A stretch of 64,000 nt of DNA from Hemicordylus capensis (Eukaryota; Chordata; Lepidosauria; Squamata; Cordylidae): assembly GCF_027244095.1 (NCBI RefSeq), contig NC_069657.1, forward strand, positions 307,285,674 to 307,349,673, written 5' to 3'. Positions within the stretch are counted from its first letter, which is position 1. Each line of letters starts with the position of its first letter. A program made the position numbers and the translations under genes. Below the pieces are notes generated by a model. That model worked only from the letters and a program-made list of their open reading frames with translations. It made no database searches and was not told the origin of the DNA. This document shows positions 1-10,744 of this stretch, one piece after another.

Positions 1-127
1 GGAGAGGCACTCTTCATCTGGTTCCTCTAGTGAGACCTGTCCAGTATGGTTGGACCTCTGGCACAGCTCTCACCTTCCTCAGAGCATGCAAGCCCCACAA
101 CCATGCCAAGGTAGTGCCTCACTGGGG

Positions 128-128
<1 letters not shown>

Positions 129-172
<44 letters not shown>

Positions 173-174
173 TT
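129..174. repeat. (ATT)n microsatellite
   Basis: About 15 TTA units, next to the tail of a MIR-like SINE. Confidence 0.95.
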
Positions 175-384
175 ACATTTATATCCCGTTCTTCCTCCAA
201 GGAGTCCAGAGCGGTGTACTACATACTTGAGTTTCTCTTTCACAACAACCCTGTGAAGTAGGTTAGGCTGAGAGAGAAGTGACTGGCCCAGAGTCACCCA
301 GCTAGTTTCATGGCTGAATGGGGATTTGAACTCGGGTCTCCCCGGTCCTAGTCCAGCACTCTAACCACTGCACAATGCTGGCAA
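173..384 (-). mobile_element. MIR-like SINE
   Basis: On the minus strand: tRNA-like head (CAGTGGTTAGAGTGCTGGAC), GAGTTCAAATCCCCATTCAG, the MIR core (GTGACTCTGGGCCAGTCACT; CCTAACCTACTTCACAGGGT) and an L2-like tail (AGCGGGATATAAATG-type). An (ATT)n run adjoins the tail. Confidence 0.8.
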
Positions 385-387
385 TTA

Positions 388-609
388 GAAAAATTGATAT
401 ACTGCTTTTCAATTTTTTTAAAAAAATCTCAAAGCAGTTTATATAGCAAAAGGTGAGGAAAAGTGGTTCCGTGTCACCCAAAGGGCTTACAGTCTAAAAA
501 GAAACACAAGGGAGACACCAGCAATAGTCAATGGAGGGATGCTGTGCTCGGGCTGAAAAGGGTTTTACCATTAAATATAATAAAACCACTGCCCAGTTAG
601 CAGGGATTC
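388..609 (-). repeat. L2-tailed SINE-like repeat
   Basis: CACCCAAAGGGCTTACAGTC, AAAAAGAAACACAAGGGAGA, CACCAGCAATAGTCAATGG and a GCCCAGTTAGCAGGG end define a family seen at four other places in the window. The left end (TATACTGCTTTTCAA...) is an L2-type tail, so the copy is on the minus strand. Confidence 0.65.
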
Positions 610-713
610 AACTTATCTCTCCAATAACTTTCACAAACTTTATTTCAGTCTCTCTTCTTGCAATATTGCAATACACCAACCAGAGATGTACATATTAGGC
701 AGAATAAAAATAT

Positions 714-765
<52 letters not shown>
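714..765. repeat. (GATA)n microsatellite
   Basis: About 13 perfect GATA units. Confidence 0.95.
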
Positions 766-766
<1 letters not shown>

Positions 767-1212
767 CTATAGTTATATTTCATTTATTTATTTGAAATAT
801 TTTTAGGCTGCTTTTGTATTTTAAAAATATTCAAATAAGCTTACAAAAATAAAACAAAGCAGAACACAGAAGTAAAAAAATAAGTAAAAACAGTGGCTTA
901 CTCCCAGTGCAGCCTCCTGGTAGTGCAACAGGAAGTTCCACTGGCACAACAGAGCGTTTGTCTAGCTGATTTGGGGCTGTGTAGCCTCAGACGTACAGTG
1001 GGGGGGGGGAGTGGATTTAGAAGATTTGCTCTGGCTCCAGAAGTGCCCTATGTCACTTGAAAATGTGTCCCTGACAGTTGCTCAGCCCCCAGGGACATAT
1101 TTTTGAGGATATAATATTAAGTGAGACACATTTTCAGAGCCAGATCAAGTAGCCCAGATTCACTCCCTGCTCTGATTCACGCCCAAGACTGCATAGCTAG
1201 AGCGGTAATGGG

Positions 1213-1513
1213 GAACATAGGAACATAGGAAGCTGCCATATACTGCGTCAGACCATAGGTCCATCACACTCAGTATTGTCTAGACAGACTGGCAGCGGCT
1301 TCTCCAAGGTTGCAGGCAGGAATCTCTCTCAGCCCTATCTTGGAGATGCCAGGGAAGGAACTTGCAGCCTAGATGCTCTTCCCAGAGTGGCTCCATCCCC
1401 TAAGGGGAATATCTTACAGCGCTCACACTTCTAGTCTCCCTTTCGTATGCAACCAGGTGGATCCTGCTTAGCTTAAGGGGACAAGTCATGCTTGCTACCA
1501 CAAGACCAGCTCT
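1213..1513 (-). mobile_element. 5S rRNA-headed SINE, near full length
   Basis: On the minus strand the head contains ..GCTAAGCAGGATCCACCTGG.. and a GAAAGGGAGAC equivalent, lining up with the 5S rRNA stretch TAAGCAGGGTCGGGCCTGG and its GATGGGAGAC box (internal promoter region). The body includes GGCTGAGAGAGATTCCTGCC, and the tail is GGCAGCTTCCTATGTTCC. It fits the 5S-type SINEs described in squamates. Confidence 0.85.
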
Positions 1514-2279
1514 CTTCAAGAGAGAGGAAGCTTTCCCTTGCACAAGCATGTCTTTCTAGTGCGCTAGAAAGCCTACTCTGCATGTCTTTCTGCAAACCTT
1601 ATACAAAACCCATGTAAGAAAAACCGAATGCTACTATAATTGCTGGCTGATTAAGGCTGCACACACTCTTACGGAGATGTGCCAGTGCAGATAGGGTGGT
1701 CACAGGAGGGACAATTTTTGTCCATCTCCCCTTGCCCTGGAAGTGCCCTGCACCACCTGAAAATATGTCCCAAGGGCTGCACATATTTTTGGGTAGTGTG
1801 CTACCAGGGAGGGGAGATTGGCTAAAATTCCCTTCATGAGTGCTGGTCTTGCAGTAGTTGGGAAGCCTTATGCAGCATGGGTGCTTATTTCCACTGCATG
1901 CGTACAGCCATAGTCAAGATGTTAGCTGTTGAAAATCATGGAAGATTATTAAAAGCCTTGAAAAATAAAAGATTGTTTTTGGAAAGATAAATGTGTTAGT
2001 GTCTCTTTTATCAATGCCCATCTTTTTCTACCTATACTGGATTGTACTTGTGACAGTGAAATCTTTCTGCAAACAGCAGATGCATTTTGGTGGCTAGGGG
2101 ATGTGGGTTCTTCCTTTATACACACAACTATTTGCTGCCTAATTTTATTCCTGTGCCTATCCCCATGCCTATAAATACAGCCCTACCAGGAATTAAGTCC
2201 TATTGAATTCAATCAGGCTTACACCCAAGTCAGTGTGCATAGGAAGATAACCATAAACTTCAGTCTTATCTACACTTAC

Positions 2280-2377
2280 CTGGCAGTAAGCATCACTGAA
2301 CTTCACAGGGATGTTTCTCAATTTCTCCTCGTCCAAATGTATCAGTGGATTCAGCAGTTCTGGGTTTTCCTTGTCGT
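2280..2377 (-). CDS. Candidate 98-bp internal exon of an unrecognised gene
   Basis: On the minus strand an acceptor (TATTTTTTCACAG) and a strong GTAAGTGT donor bound 98 bases with one frame open throughout: two borrowed bases, then 32 codons, ending in phase 0. The peptide (KENPELLNPLIHLDEEKLRN, then IPVKFSDAYCQ) is varied and hydrophilic, like real coding sequence, and no repeat family explains it. Partner exons were not found in the window. I do not recognise the protein. Confidence 0.5.
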
Positions 2378-3589
2378 CTGTGAAAAAATATTGATGCATT
2401 TGCTTTCTTCCATTCTTCTTGCTTGGATTTCCAGATTTTGCATATGCACAGTTTGGTCTTGCTGAGCTTTCTCTTACTTTGACTGAGTGTTCCCACCCCC
2501 ACCCCCATTTTGGAGCCCACTATAGATTTTCAGTGCTCCTCCATTTCCCTCTCTAAAACCCTCTATGGTTTTACTAATACTTATCTGCTGGAGAAGAGAT
2601 TCTTTTCTTTAGTACATTAGCAGTTCTCAGACATCAAGGATCATTATAGTGTTGATAGAAAAAAATAAAGTAGTCGCTTATGGAGGCAGGTATCCATATG
2701 TCCGGTATTTTAACATTATCAAATGTGATTAATTGGCAAAGACCCTTTGGCGTTTGTATGATTCTGGATAAGGTTGTAGGTTAAGTTCACTTTTGGCAGC
2801 ACAGAAATGATGGAATTGTATGGGCAAGTTTAAGTCCAAGGCTATAATCGAAGTGTATCAGTATATATAGTTCAAGATCCCAAATTGCCTCACATTTCAA
2901 AGCATGCTATTTATTACAGTTTGGGAAAGGTTTTTTTCCAGAACTCTTCTCATCCAACTGAGTCTATCCAAAACATATTCCATGAGTCACTATCTGCATA
3001 GGTTAAATCCTCAATGTCGATTTTAGAGCATACGTTTTTCATTCACTTATTAACTGTCATAATAGTTTGGGAAGCCAGTTATCCGTAATGGTGTATTTGG
3101 CAGCTTGAGCCAATTGCATAATCAGCCTTCTTTTCCATTGTCCTGCGGCCTCAGAGAATGAGAAATAAGATTCCAAAAGCCAGCTCGTTTTATAGTTCTT
3201 TACTTATAATTAGTTGCTGCATGCTTATCAATACAAAATGGATATAGGAAAGGACAAAAAATATATTCTCGAATGCACCTGCCCTACTTTGCAAACTTTT
3301 GTTCACACTGTATTTTTGGAGAGTTGTTTATTTATATTTAAATTATAAATATTTCCATATATCCATGCAGTGTTCATCAGATACATAGTAGCATGTTTCA
3401 TTGCAATCCTCTCACCAAACTTTTTCATCTTAAATGGAGGTTCAAATGACCTGTGGGTGAAGACAGATGTAATATTTTAGAGCAATAGGGGCCAGTAATG
3501 GAAATGAGCTCACTGCTTTCACTATCCATATACCTTTCCCTCTTCATGGTCAAAATCTGAGGTGGGGAGGAATGGCTCTGCAAGTTCTG
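2378..3589. other. Intergenic or intronic DNA, nothing recognised
   Basis: A/T-rich, no repeat family or coding signal found beyond the exon candidate at its left edge. If that exon is real this is intron. Confidence 0.4.
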
Positions 3590-3942
3590 CAGGAATGAGG
3601 CAAGGCTACAACATTTGGGACTGTTTAGTTTAGGGAAAAATGACTAAGGGGAGATATGATAGAAGTTTATAAAATTATGCATGGTGTGGAGAGAGTGGAT
3701 AGGGAGAAATTCTTCTCTCCCTCTCACAGCACTAGAATCAGAGGTCTTTCCATGGAAATGATTGCCAGGAAATTTAGGACTGACAAAAGGGAAGTACTTT
3801 TTCACACAGCACATAATAAATCTATTGAATTCTCTGCCACGGGATGTGGTGATGGCTACCAGCTTGGATGGCTTTAAGCCAGTGTAGACAAATTCATGGA
3901 GGACTAGTGGCTACTAGTCTTGATGGCTGTAGCTACCTCCAT
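3590..3942 (+). mobile_element. CR1-clade LINE 3' end, first segment
   Basis: It encodes MIEVYKIMHGVERVDREKFF and then SRIRGLSMEMIARKF-like sequence, the C-terminal end of the CR1-type protein also seen at 43574-43759. It is interrupted by a (GTT)n run and an L2-type tail, and resumes at 4225. Confidence 0.8.
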
Positions 3943-3970
3943 GTTGTTGTTGTTGTTGTTGTTGTTGTTG

Positions 3971-4222
3971 GATTTCTATCGTTTTTCATTAAAATAATCG
4001 CAAAGTAGTTTACAATGTAATTAAAACAATGCATAATTAAAATACAAAAATTACAGATATTAAAACTAAAACTAAAATCTCTATTTAACAGTTTAAAAAC
4101 CTATATAAAACAGTAACACAAAAAACACAAAGCAGCAGCAGCAAAAAAACAAAAACCTGTACTCTCAATATAAAAGCCTGTGAAGAGACATGTTTTAATT
4201 TGTTTTCTAAAAACGGCTACGG
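3971..4222 (-). repeat. L2-type 3' tail inserted into the CR1 copy
   Basis: AATCGCAAAGTAGTTTACAA, repeated AAAACTA runs and AAAAGCCTGTGAAGAGACAT are the reverse complement of an L2 3' end. The (GTT)n stretch at 3944-3970 marks its end. Confidence 0.55.
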
Positions 4223-4224
4223 AG

Positions 4225-4530
4225 GCTGAGGAGTGAATGCCAGCCAGGAGAGCATATTCAGAGGAGGATGCCTCCAAATACTAGATGCAAGTGGAACAAT
4301 GGCAGGAGAGGGTGTGTGCCTTCTGGGAAGGACTTTTATCCATGACCCTAAAAACCTCCAGTATGAGACATTGCAGCTGAGAGCTGATGCTGCCAGGACA
4401 TCAACATCCAACACCTTCATCTCCAACACCTTCATTTCCAACTCAGAAGCAACTGGTAGGCTATAGTGGGAAACAGGATGCTAGACTAGCTAGGCCTTGG
4501 GTCTGATCCAGCAAGGCTCTTATATATGTT
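4225..4530 (+). mobile_element. CR1-clade LINE 3' end, second segment
   Basis: GAGGAGGATGCCTCCAAATA, GGAGAGGGTGTGTGCCTTCT and GGAAACAGGATGCTAGACTA, then CTTGGGTCTGATCCAGCAAG, match the terminal 300 bases of the CR1 copy ending at 44045. Confidence 0.7.
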
Positions 4531-4794
4531 TTTAAAGTCCACAGCAAAACCAAAAGCAAATTCTGATGGATACAATCAGACAATTACATTGCCATAGAAT
4601 TACTGTTCATGTCCTGCCTAGGAGTTCCTTGACTATGAGCTGGGCAAGAATGTATATGAGTGTAAGGAGGGCAGAACAGACTTCAAGGACATCTTATGCT
4701 GGGAAATTTGGGGAGAAAAGGGAGAATGGGTGTATACGTAACTACCCCTGCTGATTGAGCAAAGAGGTGCTTTTTAAAGTGGTGATCCTCTTAT

Positions 4795-5064
4795 CATCAT
4801 CCTCATTATTATTATTGATTTATTTGATTTCTATACTGCCCGTCAAAAAATGGCTCAGGCCAGTTTACACAGAGATATAAGTAAATAAATAAGATGGATC
4901 CCTGTCCCCAAAGGGCTGACAATCTAAAAAGAAACATAAGATAGACACCAGCAACAGTCACTGGAGGTACTGTGCTGGGGGTGGATAGGGCCAGTTACTC
5001 TCCCCCTGCTAAATAAAGAGAATCACCACGTTAAAAGGTGCCTCTTTGCCAAGTTAGCAGGGGT
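4795..5064 (-). repeat. L2-tailed SINE-like repeat, full
   Basis: It runs from an L2-like tail (TTCTATACTGCCCGTCAAAA) through GTCCCCAAAGGGCTGACAAT and CCAGCAACAGTCACTGGAGG to TTTGCCAAGTTAGCAGGGG. It meets an inverted partial copy at 5065. Confidence 0.7.
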
Positions 5065-5215
5065 TTGCTAACCCCTTTAGGAGGGGGAGAGTAACTATCC
5101 CTATCCAACTCAAGCGCAACATCTGTCCATTGGTTCTTGCTGGTGTCCACTTTTTAAAAAAAAGATTGCAAGACTTTTTGGGACAGAGGACCATCTTTAT
5201 TTATGAGTAGTTAGC
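5065..5215 (+). repeat. L2-tailed SINE-like repeat, inverted partner
   Basis: GGGGGAGAGTAACTATCCCT, CTTGCTGGTGTCCAC and GGGACAGAGGACCATC are the same family in opposite orientation, head to head with the copy at 4795-5064 around TTAGCAGGGGTTTGCTAA. Confidence 0.65.
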
Positions 5216-5783
5216 TTCCCCATAACCAACTGTTCTCTTGGCAGCTCACAACACGACATTAAAAAACATCAAATAAAAACATGGAAAACACAAAACACCA
5301 AATACAATACAAAACATTTTTAAAACATCAACTTGAAAAAATTTACATGAACAGAGAGGTTATTTCTGTTATTTTCAGTGTCAATCACATTGAGAATTTT
5401 TGTTGAAAAGTGGTATATAAATATTCATAGGAATAGTAGTAGAAATAGGGAAAGTAGGGGAAGCATTGTAGAAGACAAAGTGAAATATTGCCTTTGAGAC
5501 AGGGTATGATTCCAATTTAATAAAATATAGTTTTAAAAACTAATAAGAGTTGGTCTTGCTCATGTTAACCACAAAATGTAAAGAATACGAGGATGGAAAA
5601 GGGAGAAGCATATCAAAGAGCCATAATGCAAACCCTGGCAGCAAAGAATAAAATCTAGCGTATCTGTAGGGCACATGGGTAGCACATGGCATCCATAAAG
5701 GTCAGCCATAAACTAGGAGAAAAGTATGAACATATTTGAAGTATTTTTCTTGGCCAAAAAGGTATACCATATATTGTACCTAT

Positions 5784-6190
5784 CAGGGGCGTAACTATAA
5801 TGGGGAAAGGGGAGACAGTTGTCTGGGGGCCCACTGCCTTGGGGGGCCCCCAGAGGCAAGTCACATGAGTGACGACCCCCAGCTGCGCACCCACCCGTAT
5901 TCATCCTCCAAAATTGATGTGAGTGTTAAGACCTGGAGCTACCAGAACAGCATGTCTTTCTCTAGTACCATTAAATGACTTGCATCGTCCACAACTTACA
6001 AAACCTTTTAAAAAATAATTTAGGATGATGTTCTATTGTGGCACATAAGTTATATTTACATTTTACTATGCTTTTTGTTACCACTATTCAGCCTCATTTA
6101 AGATTTCTTTACTTCATGAGCTGAGCTTCAGGGGCGGGGGGCATTTTAAAATCTTGTCTCTGGGCCCACTCCAACCTTGCTACGCCCCTG
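5784..6190. mobile_element. hAT non-autonomous element, 407 bp, intact ends
   Basis: Ends CAGGGGCGTAACTATAATGG and ..CCTTGCTACGCCCCTG form an inverted repeat over the last 10 bases (CAGGGGCGTA). A perfect 8-bp duplication GTACCTAT lies at 5776-5783 and 6191-6198. There is no coding capacity. Both ends match those of the 1.7-1.9-kb copies, so it is probably a deletion derivative of that family. Confidence 0.93.
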
Positions 6191-6791
6191 GTACCTATCA
6201 ACAATGAAGTGTTATATAATCCAGAAAGTAACTGAAGTTGGCTTAAATGACCCCAATCCAATAAAGCAAAGGAAGCTAAATTTCTTTTATTATTCCCCTC
6301 CCCCAAATTCCACTATTTGCATCCAGAACAAGGAGACAGTGAGAGCAAGTGTCCCATTTATCCTTGCACTCTTGCATTCAAAACAGAAGCTCATTATCAC
6401 ATCTGGCCTAGGCATATTACTATCCATCATGTTGGTTTGGGTTTGCTTTTTTTTGCAAAACATTTTCTCAGTGATTATTATTGATAATAAAATGAAGTTA
6501 TGTAATTGTACTCTGGGATCAGACGCACTGCCAAATATGAGAGAGATCAGTATTGTAAAATAATGCCTACTCTTTGAATCTGAACTACTAAATTGTCAAA
6601 TGTAATAACTGCACAGCAACTGGGTATAATGTTGTTGTAATGTATCTTAGTAATTGTAATTTAAAACATCCTAGTTATAGCTTCCCTTTTTTCTTTTACA
6701 TTTGTAAAAATGTACAACTCCTTGACCAGAGGCTGCTACCCTGCCAAACCAATCCTAGAATTTGAAAATAAAGTTTCTTTTCTACTATGCA

Positions 6792-8667
6792 CAGGGGCGT
6801 ACCAAGGTTGGAGTGGGCCCAGAGATGAGATTTTAAAATGGGCCCCTCACTGCCTTCCTCTCCTCCTCCTGGCCCTGTCTCTGTCCGTGTGTGTGTGTGT
6901 GTGTGCACGCACACACACGTACATACACACACTGTAGTTTTTTTTGTTTAACTGATTTTAAATATGATGTTTTATGGAGTTGTATTATAATTTTTTTGTA
7001 AACCAACTAATAATAATAAATAATAGTAATCTCTCAATGCTTGGCATTAACTGCAAGCCTAATATTTAGAAGAACATTGTAACTCTATTTTAGGACTGGG
7101 AAGTCACCTTAGGGCTGCACCCAAACACTTCTCCTCATAGTAAAATTTAGTAGGGCCTACTCCTGAGTAAAGCCTACTCAAGGAATGGTTTATAATGAAG
7201 TAATGATAAAGCACTACCTTTCTCAAGGCTTCATTTCAAGATAAGGATATTGCTGCCCTTCCAAGGTTAAGCAGATCTCTCTGTTCCCCTCCCCATTCCA
7301 CCTAACGGACAAGTGTATTCGTCCACCTCATCCCGTCCTCCCCCAGGGGCAACCAAGTGCACTCGAGGTTACTGGCTACTGAGGTGAGGGGCACCAGGCG
7401 GGAGAGGAGGCGGCGGCGAAAACAGACACAGTTCCCACACACAGCTGTCCACCTTAAGCGCGCATTTCTCCCACAGCCAAGGAAAAGTCTCTTGTTCAAG
7501 GAGACCAAAAAGGAAGAGCAGGACGTCAGGAGGATGAGTGGAAAGGCAGCAGGAGGGAGGGAGGAGAGTTAGAGGAGAATAAAAGCAGGGAGGGGGAAGG
7601 GGAAAGGGAAAGAAGGCAAGGTGTGCACTAGAAACCCTCCTTGAGTTGCCTCTTGCTCCAGAGCTGCTTTTCCATAAAAATCCCCGTGCATGACTTTGCA
7701 ATCCTTCTCAAACAGCCAAGGATTAGAAAGATCTTGCACTCCTATGGCATGTTGCTTTTAAATCAAGGCATGGAGATGGTGGAAGGGGGGTCCTTTGTCC
7801 TGGGGGGGTCTTGGGAGCGCAGCTCCAAAGTGCTCAGCAAGCTGACAGCTGCTGCTGTTCTTTTCCCAGACACCACAGCCACAGCCCTGCATCTCCTACC
7901 TTCTCGCCGCCTCCTTACCTTGTCCAGCATCATCCCCATAGTGGCGGGGACACTGCAGAGTGCCCAGATGTGAAAAGCAGCTGGGAAGCGGCAAGAAACG
8001 GGTGCTTAATGTGAAGCCCAACATGCTGTTCTTGGCTCTTGTGGTGGGGGAGCGGGAGGAAAAGTTGGAAGAGTGCCCCACTTCGCACTGTGTCTCCCGC
8101 CCTTGTTGCCTTCCGGTGCCAAGATCATTTTCAGCACAACTGCCGAAGGGGGCTGCTGCTCTGCTGAGGGCTTCAGCAGAAGGAGGCGGGCAGTGGATGG
8201 CACCTCTCTTGCAGGGAGCAAGCTGGGCCACAGTGGTGAAAGGGTTACACCTTGCTAAATGGGAGTGCAGGCTGCCCTGCAAGAGTCAAGAAGCATGCAC
8301 CAGCGGCCACGGAGGAGGGAGAGCTCAAATCCAAGAAGCAAAAAACAGAGGAGGGAGAAGAGGTCTTTTCCTGCCATTGCCTAACTTCCTGCGCTGCCTC
8401 ACCCGGACCAGGAGAGAGAGGGGTGCAGGTGCCACTCCTCAGGTCTTGCCTGAAGGCAAGGGAAAGGGCTCCCGCCATCCTCATGGCACTGAGGCTGCTG
8501 GCCATGGTGTGGCCCACTTGGGCAGTGGGTTGCAATCGGGCGGGCGCTGGAGAGTTGGGCTCGGGTGCTAGGGAGCCGGGATCATGTGACTTGCCTCTAT
8601 GAGGCCCTTTGAGGGAGCGGGCCAGGAGACAACTGTCTCCCTTTGCCCAATAGACAGTACGCCCATA
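6792..8667 (+). mobile_element. hAT element, long copy A (1876 bp)
   Basis: The left end CAGGGGCGTACCAAGGTTGG and the right end ...CAGTACGCCCATA are flanked by ACTATGCA (6784-6791) and ATTATGCA (8668-8675), a 7/8 target duplication. The interior (about 7300-8500) is GC- and CpG-rich and is shared with copy B in the reverse direction. It has no recognisable transposase; a (GT)n/(CA)n tract near the left end differs in length between copies. Open frames inside are low in complexity and differ between copies. Confidence 0.9.
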
Positions 8668-9202
8668 ATTATGCATCTGAGGAAGAAAGTAGTGGCAGAC
8701 ATACTGCGTAATGGTACGTCAGCCTAGTAACATTTGCATGTATGCAAGTTGAGCAAATTATGTTAAAAGAAATAAGCCCATTTGAACTAATAGGCTTACT
8801 CTCATGTAATGTCATTTGCACAAATTTTGCATTTGTTCAGCTTGCATGCATGTAAAGTTACTAGGTTGACCATTGTACTGTATGTCAGCCACCTTCTGTT
8901 ATGGCTATACATAATGGAAATTATTGATACTGGTATCAGAATTGGTTCTGATCTGATACTGATACTCATTTGGGGAGTTGCATTGAATCAAGCTGATATA
9001 TTAGATCAGTTCAATGCATCATTGGAAAGAAGGTAGCTTATCTGAAATCCTTCCATCTTCTATATGGAAATCTGCTCTATTGCCGGGCACAGTCACAGTA
9101 GCAATGCTTTAAAAACCATCTCCCCCCCACCCCTGTATACTTGTCTCATAATGCTGCAGGTAAGGACATAACACTACAATGTTGTAGCCTTTTCCTGGTG
9201 CA

Positions 9203-9205
<3 letters not shown>

Positions 9206-9254
<49 letters not shown>
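9206..9254. repeat. (GT)n microsatellite
   Basis: About 24 perfect GT units. Confidence 0.95.
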
Positions 9255-9258
<4 letters not shown>

Positions 9259-9675
9259 GCTGCTCCCTATAGTTAAATTTATATTGTATTGAACTGTATC
9301 TTTTTATCAAATATTTTTTTCATTGGATTGTATCCAGTGAAAAATTGTCTGATAAGGCTTGTAATGCATCAGTTCCAATTATTGGCCCAATATGATACAC
9401 AGCCAAAAGTTTGTGTATAAAAGAGCTCCCCACTGGAAAGCTTCATGACCCCATGCATACAACACTAGATCAAATCTAAATTATGAGGGGCCAACTATAT
9501 TCATTCAAACTTTGCTGGAGTTTTTCAAATATATGGCCATCTGCCAGAGATGCTGTAGCAGATTCCTGTACTGATCAGGGAGTTGTTCTAGAAGACCTCC
9601 AAGGCCCTTTCCAGTTCTCACATTTTATGATTCTGGTGATTCAGTGGGCACCAGGTATGCACATGTCATGGCATT

Positions 9676-9810
9676 GGTGTAGAGAGTAGTGCAGCTGCAA
9701 AGAGCACTGAGCTATGAAGCAGGGATCCCCAGTTAAAATCTCACCTCTGCCATGAACTCATAAGGTGGTCTTGGGCAAGCCACTCCTACTCCTTCTCAGC
9801 TTCTCATTTG
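9676..9810 (+). repeat. MIR-like SINE, 5' part
   Basis: The tRNA-like head (CTGCAAAGAGCACTGAGCTA) and core (GGTCTTGGGCAAGCCACTCC; TTCTCAGCTTCTCATTTGG) resemble MIR. The tail is missing, and a BovB-type tail begins within a few bases. Confidence 0.55.
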
Positions 9811-9812
9811 GA

Positions 9813-9958
9813 ATTGATTGATTGATTGATTGACTGATTGATTGATTAAGTGCCATCAAGTCAGTGTTGACTCTTAGCAACCACATAGATAGATTCTCTC
9901 CAGGATTATCTGTCTTCAACTTGCCCTTTAAGGTTTCTCAGTGGTGCATTAATTGCTC
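9813..9958 (-). repeat. BovB-type 3' tail with ATTG repeat
   Basis: An (ATTG)n run precedes AAGTGCCATCAAGTCAGTGT, TTAGCAACCACATAGATAGA and TCTCTCCAGGATTATCTGTC, matching the BovB tail at 15700-15814. It may be a 5'-truncated BovB or the tail of a SINE that uses it. Confidence 0.7.
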
Positions 9959-10018
9959 TTGTAATCATATGGGAATAATAATACTTTACAAAGTTGTTAG
10001 GATTACAGTATGACCTGA

Positions 10019-10215
10019 TATACCACCTAACTGAGCAAAGAGGCATCTTTTAAAGTGGTGATTCTTTTTATTTAGCAGGGAGTGAGCAACTGTCCCTATC
10101 CGATCCTGGCACAGCATCCCTCCAGTGGCTCTTGCTGGTGTCAACCTTATTTTTCCTATTAGATCTCCAACCCTTTGGAGACAGGGAACCATCTTACTAT
10201 GTAACCACTTTGTGA
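10019..10215 (+). repeat. L2-tailed SINE-like repeat
   Basis: It contains GAGCAAAGAGGCATCTTTTA, TATTTAGCAGGGAGTGAGCA, CTCTTGCTGGTGTCAACC and CCTTTGGAGACAGGGAACC, the plus-strand form of the copy at 4795-5064. Confidence 0.65.
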
Positions 10216-10326
10216 GTATCTTTGCTAAAAAATGGTAACCACAATAATAGATACTAGCTTAACCCATGCAGAGCATCTGAGCGCTAGTACTTGATTGCTC
10301 CCCACACCCCCTGCCACAGCCCCCCT

Positions 10327-10412
10327 CAGAGATCTCTCAGATCCTCACCTGAGCTGCACTCCTGCTCAGAGATCTCTCGGCCCTCACCTGAACTGCACTC
10401 CTGCTCCTCCTC
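10327..10412. repeat. Two-copy 40-45-bp tandem repeat
   Basis: CAGAGATCTCTC followed by CTCACCTGAGCTGCACTCCT and a CTGAACTGCACTCC variant appear twice. They lie in a C-rich, CT-skewed stretch (10290-10740) without other recognised features. Confidence 0.6.
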
Positions 10413-10744
10413 CTCCATCCCACTGCTTCCATCCCGCTGCTTCCTCCCACTCCCCCTCACCTCTCTTGATCACTCCTCGATCCCTTTACTCCATCTCCTT
10501 CACTCCTCTTGGTCGCAGCGATGGCATTGCTGGTGCCTATTGGGCAAGCTACAGTCCCCTAACCCCAGAGACCTCCCCACCCTCACCCGAGCCCCACTCC
10601 TGTTCCTCGCTGCCACTACCTCCATGGCCACCCGTTCCCCTCAGGTCGCTGTTTGGGGCTACCGAGGCAGCCCCAAAGCTACCGAGGCCCACTAGCGCAG
10701 GCAGACAAGGGACAAGCCGAGGACTGTCAGCGACCTTACACAGA

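Noticed and set aside
30-297. Overlapping open frames with long Leu or Ile runs
   Set aside because: They are translations of the (ATT)n microsatellite and the adjacent MIR-like SINE.
7369-7701. 110-codon minus-strand frame with a partly conserved counterpart at 48034-48348
   Set aside because: Similarity follows from both being copies of the same hAT element. The product is Ser/Pro/Leu low complexity and no codon-level constraint can be shown.
7960-8571. 203-codon open frame on the plus strand
   Set aside because: It lies wholly inside hAT long copy A, is driven by GC-rich composition, and the matching region of copy B does not keep the same full frame.
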